Of a DNA stretch of 64,000 nt, positions 1 to 8,192 are shown one piece after another; position 1 is the stretch's first letter; each line of letters opens with the position of its first letter. The notes beneath the pieces were generated by a model. The model searched no databases. It had not been told where the DNA came from and worked only from the letters and a program-made list of their open reading frames with translations. A program made the position numbers and the translations under genes. Location: assembly GCA_036655355.1 (NCBI GenBank), contig JAVVQG010000012.1, forward strand, positions 1-64,000, in the 5' to 3' direction. The DNA is from JAUNSR01 sp036655355. Lineage in GTDB: Bacteria; Bacteroidota; Bacteroidia; Bacteroidales; JAUNSR01.

Positions 1-52
1 CTTTCTATAACTGGATAATGTTTAACCAGTCTAACTTTTTGGGGTCACTTCA
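1..52. mobile_element. End of an IS3-like insertion sequence (partial)
   Basis: Read on the minus strand, bases 52 to 21 begin TG and contain TGACCCCAAAAAGTTAGAC, which resembles the terminal inverted repeat of IS3-family (IS150-like) elements. The element would extend leftwards out of the window, so neither transposase nor the other end is visible. The boundary at base 52 is inferred from the terminal TG/CA. It lies only 57 bases past the thiS stop codon. The assignment rests on a remembered terminal motif and not on a database match. Confidence 0.55.
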
Positions 53-109
53 AAAACGCATTGTTTTTAGACAACCTCTTGTTGGTAAGAAATAATGTTG
101 GGGGTATAA

Positions 110-310
110 TTATCCGACTGTCGATGCAGAAATAACTGTTACCTTATCTCCGTCGGCAAGCATTGTGTCATGCCATTCGTCTTTTACGATTACGCGATTA
201 TTCACAGCTACAGCTACACCTTCAGGAGTGATACTCTGTCCCGCAAGAAGATCTCTTAGCGTTACGCGGCTACCCACAAAAATCTCTTGATGATTTAAAA
301 ATACTTTCAT
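110..310 (-). CDS. thiS: Sulfur carrier protein ThiS
   Basis: This is a 66-residue ubiquitin-like sulfur carrier for thiazole synthesis in the thiamine pathway. The family protein is adenylylated by ThiF and thiocarboxylated on its C-terminal glycine, then donates sulfur to ThiG. The length and the core pattern (MKVFLN start, GVAVAVNN, W, LADGDKVTVI) fit ThiS well. The odd point is the C-terminus: the protein ends S-A-S-T-V-G, not the usual Gly-Gly, so the penultimate glycine is missing. No other thi gene follows in the window, because an IS-like end lies 57 bases downstream. The fold assignment is firm; activity is in doubt. Confidence 0.85.
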   Translation of the reverse strand: MKVFLNHQEIFVGSRVTLRDLLAGQSITPEGVAVAVNNRVIVKDEWHDTMLADGDKVTVISASTVG

Positions 311-424
311 AAAAGCTTCGATTGATTAATATAGTTTGCTTAGGTTTATTCAATTGTCGGCTTTTCATGATAAATTATGAGATAAGATTTGAATATGTGA
401 GGCTGTATTTTCAGACAGCGGGGG

Positions 425-432
425 CAAAAGTA
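425..432 (-). promoter_or_regulatory. Candidate -7 box (TACTTTTG) upstream of thiS
   Basis: The minus strand reads TACTTTTG, a full match to the Bacteroidetes TAnnTTTG box, about 115 bases before the thiS start. No well-spaced TTG box is seen. The leader between it and thiS contains no recognisable TPP (thi-box) riboswitch core. Confidence 0.45.
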
Positions 433-568
433 GATAATAAGATTGATAATAATAACCGCCCTGTTACAAAAACGAACAACAATCTGTAAGAGATATTAAT
501 TGGTTACATTTTGTTGACATTCATTTGAGTTTACTTTGTTTAAACTCTTAAAAAAGGAAGTATTTTTA

Positions 569-1207
569 TCAGTCAAGTGCTAAAAAATATGAGGTTAAAT
601 CCTTGAAGTGATTAAACTTTAAGTCGTATTTATCTGTATGCCCGAATCCGTATTCAACGAAAATAAAAGGAAGACCCGCCGCCTCCGTTTGAATCCGGTC
701 AGAATCCGTGTCTCCGATATATACCGGATCCTTCAATTGGTGTCTCGCCTTTAGGAGTTGCATGTTTAAAGCTTTGGGAAGTCGGGTTTCACCAAAAGTA
801 AGGGTATCTGTAAAATAGGGTGTTAATTGGGTGTATTCCAAAAATTGATTGATTCCATAGCGCTCACAGTTGCTGAGGAGCATTAGTTTGTATTTTTCAG
901 AGAGTGCAGCTATGCCCTCACGAACGCCTTCATAAAGTTTTCCGCCCAACAAAAGCATGGTTTTTTCCTGAAGACCGAAAACCTTTTCATAAACCTTCGT
1001 TACATTCGCCTTTTCATTTCCTTCAATGCATTTCTCAATAATTTCATCGGGTTGTTTCCCCATTAAACCAATCAGGTCTTCACGTGTAAAAGTGCGGTTT
1101 ATGTTTAATTGACGGAATCCTTCATTCCAAATCCAAACATACGAATCAAGGGCGTCCCACAGGGTGCCGTCCATATCAAATATTAATGCGTCAGGTTTGT
1201 TAATCAT
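569..1207 (-). CDS. HAD-superfamily phosphatase (phosphoglycolate phosphatase-like)
   Basis: This 212-residue haloacid-dehalogenase-type hydrolase has motif I FDMDGTLWD near the N-terminus, a LLSNC motif II region and a GDTDSD motif near residue 170. These fit a cytosolic small-molecule phosphatase of the Gph/PGMB subfamily with an alpha-helical cap. The start was placed at MINKPD because the DxDGT motif should lie about 10 residues in. An open extension to base 1303 would add 32 unlikely residues and cover the promoter at 1231-1238. It is divergent from the nuclease gene at 1294. The substrate cannot be told from sequence. Confidence 0.85.
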   Translation of the reverse strand: MINKPDALIFDMDGTLWDALDSYVWIWNEGFRQLNINRTFTREDLIGLMGKQPDEIIEKCIEGNEKANVTKVYEKVFGLQEKTMLLLGGKLYEGVREGIAALSEKYKLMLLSNCERYGINQFLEYTQLTPYFTDTLTFGETRLPKALNMQLLKARHQLKDPVYIGDTDSDRIQTEAAGLPFIFVEYGFGHTDKYDLKFNHFKDLTSYFLALD

Positions 1208-1230
1208 CGTTTTTAGCTTAAAATTCGCGC

Positions 1231-1238
1231 CAAAGATA
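1231..1238 (-). promoter_or_regulatory. Candidate -7 box (TATCTTTG) of the HAD gene
   Basis: The minus strand carries TATCTTTG, a full TAnnTTTG match, 24 bases before the chosen ATG at 1207. It supports that start over the longer open frame. No clear TTG box lies at the usual distance. Confidence 0.55.
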
Positions 1239-1293
1239 GAAATACCGCAGATAATTTGTAGTAAACTTGTATCTGAAAACATCCTAATTAAAC

Positions 1294-4182
1294 ATGACTC
1301 CATATCTTCAACAAGTTGCTCGGAAATTCTATAGCCATTATGGCGACAAGATCAGTGAATTGGTTTTTGTATTTCCGAACCGTCGGTCGGGTATTTTTTT
1401 TCAAAAATACCTCGCGATAGAAGCTCGCAAACCACTTTTTACCCCTAAGATTTTGACAATCAACGAGCTTTTTGGGGAGTTAAGCGATTTGGAAATAGCT
1501 GATCGCATGACGCTGCTGTTTAATTTGTATGAGATTTTTCTGAATGTCAGTAATTCGAATGAGAGTTTTGACGACTTTGTTTATTGGGGAGAGATGCTTC
1601 TCAACGATTTCGATGATGTCGATAAATATGTGGTTGATGCGCATAAACTATTTATGAATGTGACCGATCTCAAGACAATCGAAAGTGAATTCGCTTATCT
1701 CGAACCGGAACAGATCGATATTATCCGACGTTTCTGGACAAATTTTATTCCGGCTTACGGAAGTGATAAGAAACAGAACTTTGCAAAGACCTGGGAAGTT
1801 CTGTACGATATGTACACCGCGTTGCGTAACAAGCTTCGGCAAGAGGGACTGGCCTATGAAGGTATGATCTTTCGCGATGTGGCAGAAGGGTTGCGTTCCG
1901 GAGAACATCCTGAATTACCATATAAAAAGGTGGTATTTGTGGGACTTAATGCCATGACGACTGCCGAAAGGGATCTTCTTTCTGAATTAAACACCTTGGG
2001 AATCGCCGATTTCTATTGGGATTATGCTGCGCCCACTCTTTCAGATCCCGAAAATAAGGCTTCCTATTTTGCCAAACAGAATCAAAATCAGTTTCCCTCT
2101 TCTCAACCGTTGGAAGAGGAGGAGATGCCTATACCCGAAATTGAGGTTATTGGAATTCCTTCGGCCGTGGGGCAAACAAAATACACCTATGACATTCTTG
2201 AAAACCTGATGAAAGAAGGTGCAATCCCTTATCCGGAACATGCGATGAATACGGCGGTGGTACTTCCGGATGAGAATTTGTTGCTGCCTACGCTCTATGC
2301 GATCCCGAATGAAATCAATCCGATCAACGTGACGATGGGGTATAGCTTGAAAAGTACGCCGATTGCCGGATTAATGGAGCACCTTTTTGAATTGCAGAAA
2401 ACCATTAAATGGGAGAATGGCGAGGCCTGTTTTTATTTCCGTTGCGTAGAACCTTTATTGAATCATCGTTATGTGACCTCTTTCGATGAGGAGTCCTCTG
2501 CTAAATTGCTTCACGATATCAAACAGAATAACAAGGTCTATATTCCTGCAGGGGAATTGGCACTGAATCCGTTGCTTCGGAAAATGTTCTCGCCTGTAAG
2601 AAATGTAGAACAAGCTCCAGCCTATCTTACAGGATTGTTGGAATACCTTCAAGGGGGATTGGATTCGGGTGAGGTGAGCGCGGATAGTGACGTAGTACCG
2701 CTGACTGAATTGGAAAAAGAGTTCATATATCATTATTACATCACAGTGAACCGAATGGGGGATGTAATGAATAAATTCTCCATTACATTTAGCATCCATA
2801 CTTATTTTAGATTATTGCGTAAAATGGCGGAGGGGATTACCATTCCTTTCCGCGGAGAACCGCTTTCAGGATTACAGATTATGGGGGTATTGGAAACCCG
2901 CGGACTTGATTTTGAGAATCTGATCATTCTCTCGATGAACGAAGGCGTTTTTCCCCTAAAGAAAGCAGCGAATTCGTTTATTCCATTTAATCTTCGAAAA
3001 GGATTCGGACTTTCAACAACGGAACATCAGGATTCTATATATGCTTACCATTTTTATCGTATGATTTCGAGAGCTAAAAAGGTTTTCTTACTCTATGATA
3101 CAAGGGATTCGGGAATGCAAACCGGTGAAGTAAGTCGCTTTGTTTATCAGATGAAGTATCATTATGGCTATCCGATTCGAGAAAAAGCGTTGACATATGA
3201 TATTTCAGTTACAACTCCGGAAGTAATCGAGATTAAAAAGACACCTGAGGTACAACAACGGATGGCCGCATTCCTGGAAGGGGGTAGAAGGCGTTTGTCT
3301 GCCAGTGCGGTTAATACTTATCTGAATTGCCCAATGCAGTTTTACTTGCAATATGTGGAACGGCTCAGAGAGGAAGAGGACGTGACGGAAACAATGGAAA
3401 CCAATACATTCGGTACGATTTTCCATGCTGTGATGGAGGCGATTTACGAGCGCTGCAAAGGGGAACTTGTAACGTCGGATTATCTGGAAAAAGTAATTCA
3501 CGATACAAAATACCTGCGAACTGTAATCCGTCGCTCTTTCGCCATGCACTTCATGAACCGGAAGGATGTTCCCGAATTGGTCGGTTTTAATTATTTGATA
3601 GGTGAAGTACTTCGTAAATATGTGATTCGTGTATTGGAAGAGGATAAAAAGAGAACACCCTTTTTATATATTGATTCGGAGTTGGTAATTAATACGGACA
3701 TTCCTATATCTAATGGACACCGTGTTTCTCTAACGGGTTCGATTGACCGGTTGGATGAGAAAGAGGGAATCGTTCGGGTCATTGATTATAAAACGGGAAG
3801 TGGTAAATTGGAGTTCTCTTCAATGAAGCAACTGTTCGATTGTGAAGTGAAAGATCGTCCGAAGGCGGTGATGCAGGTTCAAATGTATAGCATGCTATAT
3901 AACGAGCAGCAACGACCGGCTAAAATAGAACCGAATATTTTCTATCTGCGAAGCTTTTTTAATAATGGTAATGATACGGGAATCGTTTTCAAGCCTGGAA
4001 AAGAGGATCAAAGTGGAATCGAACCCGGAAGAGTAGCAGATTTTATCGAAATAGAAAAAGCATTCCGCAAGGAATTCGTCAGTTGTCTTGACGAGATATT
4101 CGATGCGGAGATGCCTTTTAAGCAAACATCTAATGAAAAGAATTGTGAATATTGTCCCTTTACCACGATCTGTAAGAGGTAG
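1294..4182 (+). CDS. PD-(D/E)XK nuclease family protein, AddB/RecB-like
   Basis: This 962-residue protein resembles the AddB subunit of AddAB recombination nucleases. The N-terminal half is helicase-like, but the usual nucleotide-binding lysine motif is not evident (the region reads FVFPNRRSGIFF). The C-terminal third is a PD-(D/E)XK nuclease: LNCPMQFYL carries the first cysteine, VIDYKTG is the catalytic strand, and CEYCPFTTIC at the extreme C-terminus supplies the other cysteines of an iron-sulfur staple as in AddB. The family role is processing DNA double-strand ends for RecA. The expected UvrD-like AddA partner is not adjacent in this window, so it must be encoded elsewhere or the protein acts differently. 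Confidence 0.8.
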   Translation: MTPYLQQVARKFYSHYGDKISELVFVFPNRRSGIFFQKYLAIEARKPLFTPKILTINELFGELSDLEIADRMTLLFNLYEIFLNVSNSNESFDDFVYWGEMLLNDFDDVDKYVVDAHKLFMNVTDLKTIESEFAYLEPEQIDIIRRFWTNFIPAYGSDKKQNFAKTWEVLYDMYTALRNKLRQEGLAYEGMIFRDVAEGLRSGEHPELPYKKVVFVGLNAMTTAERDLLSELNTLGIADFYWDYAAPTLSDPENKASYFAKQNQNQFPSSQPLEEEEMPIPEIEVIGIPSAVGQTKYTYDILENLMKEGAIPYPEHAMNTAVVLPDENLLLPTLYAIPNEINPINVTMGYSLKSTPIAGLMEHLFELQKTIKWENGEACFYFRCVEPLLNHRYVTSFDEESSAKLLHDIKQNNKVYIPAGELALNPLLRKMFSPVRNVEQAPAYLTGLLEYLQGGLDSGEVSADSDVVPLTELEKEFIYHYYITVNRMGDVMNKFSITFSIHTYFRLLRKMAEGITIPFRGEPLSGLQIMGVLETRGLDFENLIILSMNEGVFPLKKAANSFIPFNLRKGFGLSTTEHQDSIYAYHFYRMISRAKKVFLLYDTRDSGMQTGEVSRFVYQMKYHYGYPIREKALTYDISVTTPEVIEIKKTPEVQQRMAAFLEGGRRRLSASAVNTYLNCPMQFYLQYVERLREEEDVTETMETNTFGTIFHAVMEAIYERCKGELVTSDYLEKVIHDTKYLRTVIRRSFAMHFMNRKDVPELVGFNYLIGEVLRKYVIRVLEEDKKRTPFLYIDSELVINTDIPISNGHRVSLTGSIDRLDEKEGIVRVIDYKTGSGKLEFSSMKQLFDCEVKDRPKAVMQVQMYSMLYNEQQRPAKIEPNIFYLRSFFNNGNDTGIVFKPGKEDQSGIEPGRVADFIEIEKAFRKEFVSCLDEIFDAEMPFKQTSNEKNCEYCPFTTICKR

Positions 4183-4216
4183 ATTTGATTGAAAGTAAAG
4201 GCTTATTTATCACGCT

Positions 4217-5869
4217 TTATCCATTGGTTTTCTTATCCATTGGTTTTACATCTGACGGAGCTGCACAGGATTTAGGTCCCGGGGTAGCTCCATCTTCTTT
4301 ATTATCCGGAGTTATCTGTTCCACATTAAAAGCGGAGTTCTCTTTCGTAACCTTTGCGGGATCGCTATCTTTCGGGAGATTTAGATTGTCGATGTATTCG
4401 ATGCGAACCTCTTTCTGGAATATTCCGTCCAGGAATTCATGTGTGAAGATGTTACGGTCTACCGAGCTGAGGATATCGATCAGTATGTCGAACTCTTTTC
4501 CGTGAGCTTCGAGGTCACGACAATTGTTTATTTTCGCATTTTCCAACTGTATTGCAGCCCATTGGGTCGATTCAAACACGACTTGATCGGCACTTAAATA
4601 ACCGCCGTTGATTTGAAGAGCAAGCGCTTTCTGACCCGATGCAAGGACTTTTCCGCTTACCAGCAGTTTTTCAATACCGGCTTCATTATAGATAGCACGC
4701 GCGTCATTACCGTGAACGATAAGATCACCGGTCACTTTCAACATTCGTACCGTGCCGCCGTATTTTACGTTTATGGCATCCGCACTTGCTTTAACGACCG
4801 TATCGGCGAACATTACATTCAGTGAATTTCCGAACACCTCAATCCCATTCGAGATGCTGATGCGATCAATGTAACGGTTGAATTGTATAGCACTGGCTGC
4901 ATCTCCGTGCGTTACGATGCGTTCAAAATGAGCATCTTTCAAAACGCCGTCGAACATATAGAACCCACGAGCTCCCACACCGAAAGTCTCAATTTCGTGT
5001 GTAAATGTCAGTTTACCCACATTTCCGGCATTGATAAATCCGCAACCGTTCGGTCCGTGTGTCTCGATTCGGTCGGTCACACTCCATCTTTCCACCGTAC
5101 CCCAGTTGTAAATACCCATCTCATTACCTCCATAGCATGTGATACGGCCATAATCGCTTAGATTTTTCACCAACACCTCATAACCTACCGCTACTCCGGC
5201 GGCTACCACGTCAGCAATGCCTTTGCCAATTTCACCTTTTGTGTAAATATGCCCACAGGATACCACTGTTGCTTTGACATGACCCATTTTTTCTTGAGAG
5301 CCGCACAAAAGAAGTCCGGTTCCTTTAATAGGTTTCTCTTCGGTACCGCAAGTGAAATGCGTGATATCCACCTCCACCTCTATATTCATCTCATCCCGTT
5401 GGTTCCAAATCGTAAAGGCGCCCGGTATCATATCCACGCCAAAACGGTTCGGACGTTCATTGAGATGCATCATAGAGGCGTATTCTACATGGATAAATCC
5501 CGCTTCGATTCGTCCTTTATTGAATTTACCGTTCAGAATGAAGGAGATCTGACCTGTTACATTTAAACGGGAAAGGTGATGGGTGCTGATGTTTTCCACC
5601 TCTTGATCCTGATAAATAACGCGTTTGTCAGGATCAGCGATGATCCGGAGATTTTTCAACTCATTTCCTTTGGTAAGGCAGAATCCCTCGGCACCACTCC
5701 GGAAACGGATGGTTTTTCCGTCAAATTCTCCTACCAGACTCTGAAAAGGCATCATCTTTATGGCCGGAACATCCTCAAGATCGTTTCTTAGAATCAGGTA
5801 CCGTGCGGTTTTATCTTGTGTAGCCGCAACCAACTCCTCTACGTTGTTGATAATTCTGAATACTGACAT
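4217..5869 (-). CDS. Predicted parallel beta-helix protein, function unknown
   Basis: A 550-residue protein that I do not recognise. It has no signal peptide and starts directly with a mixed domain (MSVFRIINNVEELVAATQDK). From about residue 60 to 480 it shows short repeated turns rich in G, N, I and V of the kind FTHEIETFGVGARGFYMF, typical of right-handed parallel beta-helices. The last 50 residues are charged and disordered-looking and end in a small duplicated PMDKK/TNG segment. It converges with the nuclease gene and is divergent from the TPR gene. A polysaccharide- or surface-associated role would be a guess. Reading-frame quality and composition match the neighbours, so it is a real gene. 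Confidence 0.7.
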   Translation of the reverse strand: MSVFRIINNVEELVAATQDKTARYLILRNDLEDVPAIKMMPFQSLVGEFDGKTIRFRSGAEGFCLTKGNELKNLRIIADPDKRVIYQDQEVENISTHHLSRLNVTGQISFILNGKFNKGRIEAGFIHVEYASMMHLNERPNRFGVDMIPGAFTIWNQRDEMNIEVEVDITHFTCGTEEKPIKGTGLLLCGSQEKMGHVKATVVSCGHIYTKGEIGKGIADVVAAGVAVGYEVLVKNLSDYGRITCYGGNEMGIYNWGTVERWSVTDRIETHGPNGCGFINAGNVGKLTFTHEIETFGVGARGFYMFDGVLKDAHFERIVTHGDAASAIQFNRYIDRISISNGIEVFGNSLNVMFADTVVKASADAINVKYGGTVRMLKVTGDLIVHGNDARAIYNEAGIEKLLVSGKVLASGQKALALQINGGYLSADQVVFESTQWAAIQLENAKINNCRDLEAHGKEFDILIDILSSVDRNIFTHEFLDGIFQKEVRIEYIDNLNLPKDSDPAKVTKENSAFNVEQITPDNKEDGATPGPKSCAAPSDVKPMDKKTNG

Positions 5870-5933
5870 ATGATATTTTTTTAGTGAATCAGACTATAAA
5901 TAGCTCTAAATTCAGAACAATCTGAAGACGGGA

Positions 5934-5965
5934 TTGGTTCAAATTCCATTATTTATATACTTTTG
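5934..5965 (+). promoter_or_regulatory. Sigma-ABfr promoter of the TPR gene
   Basis: TTG at 5934-5936, then 21 bases, then TACTTTTG at 5958-5965. This matches the Bacteroidetes housekeeping promoter in both boxes and spacing and lies 30 bases before the ATG. Confidence 0.75.
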
Positions 5966-5995
5966 TGACGATACCTTTATTACACCTAATTACAT

Positions 5996-8110
5996 ATGCG
6001 AAAAATAATATCCGTACTATTCATTTCTCTTTTTTGTTTTAGCGCATCTTTCGGTCAGATTAATACAGACCGAGTGCTCGCAATCGGAAGGAATGCGCTC
6101 TATTTCGAAGATTATGTACTCTCGATACAATACTTCAATCAGGTAATCAAAGTAAAACCGTATCTGGCGGAACCTTATTTCTTTCGGGCGATAGCTAAAA
6201 TCAGTCTCGACGATTATCAAGGTGCGATGGAAGATGCTACGCTTTCGATCGAACGAAACCCGTTTATCGTGAATGCTTACCAAGTAAGAGGAATCGCGCG
6301 TCAAAATCTTGAACTTTACGACGGTGCTATCGAAGATTACCGCAAAGGATTGAGTTATGCGCCCGAGAACCGTACCTTTCTTCTCAATATGGCAATCGCA
6401 TATGCGCAAAAAAAAGAGTATGAAAAGTCGGCTGAGAGTTTTGAGACGTTGATCCGGATTCATCCCTCATTCTATAACGGTTATTTAAGCCGCTCTGCCA
6501 TGTTAATCGAGAAAGGAGATACCGTACAGGCAATTAAGGACTTGGATAAAGCGATCTCGATCGATAAACATGAGTCTTATGCGTATGCACAACGGGCAAT
6601 GGTCAAGGCTGCAGGAAATGACTTCAAACCAGCCCTTGAAGATATGAATGAGGCGATTCGTCTAAAACCAGATATGACACCTTATTATATTAACCGTGGT
6701 TTGATCCGCTATCACCTGAATGATCTTCGTGGAACGATGGCTGATTATGATCGTGTGCTTCAATTGGATAAGAATAATCTCATCGCTTATTATAACAGGG
6801 GACTCCTCCGGGCGCAGGTGGGCGACCGCAATCGTGCTATTGAGGACTTCGGAAATGTACTCCGTTTAGAGCCGGAGAATTATTTTGCCTATTATAACCG
6901 TGCGATCCTTCGTGATGAGATTGGTGATTACCGTGGGGCGATTGCCGATTATTCAGCCGTGTTGGGTGAATATCCGCGTTTTTTACCCGCTTTGTATGCT
7001 CGTTCTGATTCAAAACGTAAAATGAATGACCTAAAGAGTGCAGAGGCCGATTTTATGGCTGCTTATCAATTGGAAAAAGAGTTGACGGCAGAGCGTGAAG
7101 CGAAGAAGCGAAATCCGCAGTTGGCTCAAAACCGGGATGAGCAGGAGCCGGCAGAAGAGAGTGAGGATGAGAAGGTGCGAAAAGAGTCTGATAAGAATAT
7201 CCAGAAATTCAACAGAATCCTAGTGGCCGACAATGACGACAGTAAGTCGAAATACAACAGTGAGATACGCGGTCGGGTACAGGATAAGAATATCGATGTG
7301 GAATTGGAGGCGTCTTTTATTCTTTCTTATTACGAAAGAGGAGAGCAGATCCGTCAATCTACCTATTTTGAGAAATCGATATCTGATTTCAATCGCGCTG
7401 CCGTGTTGAGTAAACGTCTGCGTCCGACCAACTCCGAAGCTCCGCTTACCCAGGATCAGATTGATGAACATTTTGCATCCATCGATCATTTTTCGCGTTC
7501 AATTGATGCAACACCCAACAACCCGTTGCCTTATTTCGGACGAAGCATGGACTTTATGCTTGTGCAGGATTTCCAGAATGCCATTGATGACTTGAATCGT
7601 ACGATTGCTTTGCGCGACGATTTTGTTTTGGGATATTTCAATCGAGCCGCTGTTCGTATGAAACAACTTGAAACACTCATGAATAAGAATGAAACGGCAG
7701 AACTGAATCCGGTTGTGGGAATGAAGCTAAACCTTACCGACGGATTCAACCCGAAAAACAAGAAAAACGAATTGCCGATTCCGGGACTGAATGAGGGGAT
7801 AAACGTACGCAAGCTTGAATTTGAAATGGTCATGCGCGATTATGATAAAGTGATCGAATTGGATCCGAAGTTCGTATACGCCTATTTCAATCGTGCGAAT
7901 GTTAATAGTATGCAAAAAGATTATAAATCTGCGCTACTTGATTTGAACAGAGCCATTGAACTCGATACCGATTTTGCGGAAGCATACTTCAACAGAGGAT
8001 TGGTATTTATCTATCTGGGACAGACTGCCAAAGGGGTAGCTGATCTGAGCAAAGCCGGTGAATTGGGAATGATCGGAGCTTACAATATCATCAAACGCGT
8101 AAGTGAATAA
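5996..8110 (+). CDS. Secreted tetratricopeptide-repeat protein
   Basis: This 704-residue protein has an N-terminal signal peptide (hydrophobic ISVLFISLFCFSASF, cleavage likely after FG). The rest is built from many TPR units of the AYYNRGLLR / AIEDF / Y-A-YYNRA type in two blocks, about residues 25-360 and 480-700, split by a charged linker near residues 365-430 rich in E, D and K. TPR arrays act as protein-protein scaffolds. The export signal places this one in the periplasm or at the outer membrane. Such proteins are common in Bacteroidales and their partners are mostly unknown. It has its own strong promoter and precedes guaA, from which it is separated by another promoter. Confidence 0.85.
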   Translation: MRKIISVLFISLFCFSASFGQINTDRVLAIGRNALYFEDYVLSIQYFNQVIKVKPYLAEPYFFRAIAKISLDDYQGAMEDATLSIERNPFIVNAYQVRGIARQNLELYDGAIEDYRKGLSYAPENRTFLLNMAIAYAQKKEYEKSAESFETLIRIHPSFYNGYLSRSAMLIEKGDTVQAIKDLDKAISIDKHESYAYAQRAMVKAAGNDFKPALEDMNEAIRLKPDMTPYYINRGLIRYHLNDLRGTMADYDRVLQLDKNNLIAYYNRGLLRAQVGDRNRAIEDFGNVLRLEPENYFAYYNRAILRDEIGDYRGAIADYSAVLGEYPRFLPALYARSDSKRKMNDLKSAEADFMAAYQLEKELTAEREAKKRNPQLAQNRDEQEPAEESEDEKVRKESDKNIQKFNRILVADNDDSKSKYNSEIRGRVQDKNIDVELEASFILSYYERGEQIRQSTYFEKSISDFNRAAVLSKRLRPTNSEAPLTQDQIDEHFASIDHFSRSIDATPNNPLPYFGRSMDFMLVQDFQNAIDDLNRTIALRDDFVLGYFNRAAVRMKQLETLMNKNETAELNPVVGMKLNLTDGFNPKNKKNELPIPGLNEGINVRKLEFEMVMRDYDKVIELDPKFVYAYFNRANVNSMQKDYKSALLDLNRAIELDTDFAEAYFNRGLVFIYLGQTAKGVADLSKAGELGMIGAYNIIKRVSE

Positions 8111-8131
8111 AATTTCTACAGATAAATCAAA

Positions 8132-8163
8132 TTTGTAATATTGGTAGCAATTGCCTACTTTTG
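8132..8163 (+). promoter_or_regulatory. Candidate promoter of guaA
   Basis: TTG at 8132-8134, then 20 bases, then TACTTTTTG (8155-8163), a TAnnTTTG-like box with one extra T. It lies 29 bases before the guaA ATG. Confidence 0.6.
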
Positions 8164-8192
8164 TCGGGCGAAAACCTCTTTAGAGCTATAAC

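Noticed and set aside
311..568. Possible TPP riboswitch upstream of thiS
   Set aside because: No CTGAGA-type thi-box core and no ACCTGATCTGGATAAT-like segment could be found on the minus strand.
1208..1303. Longer start for the HAD phosphatase
   Set aside because: It would place the DxDGT motif 40 residues in and cover a good promoter box.
4185..5566. Open frames on the plus strand opposite the beta-helix gene
   Set aside because: They are short, lack family features and overlap a longer frame with consistent repeat structure.
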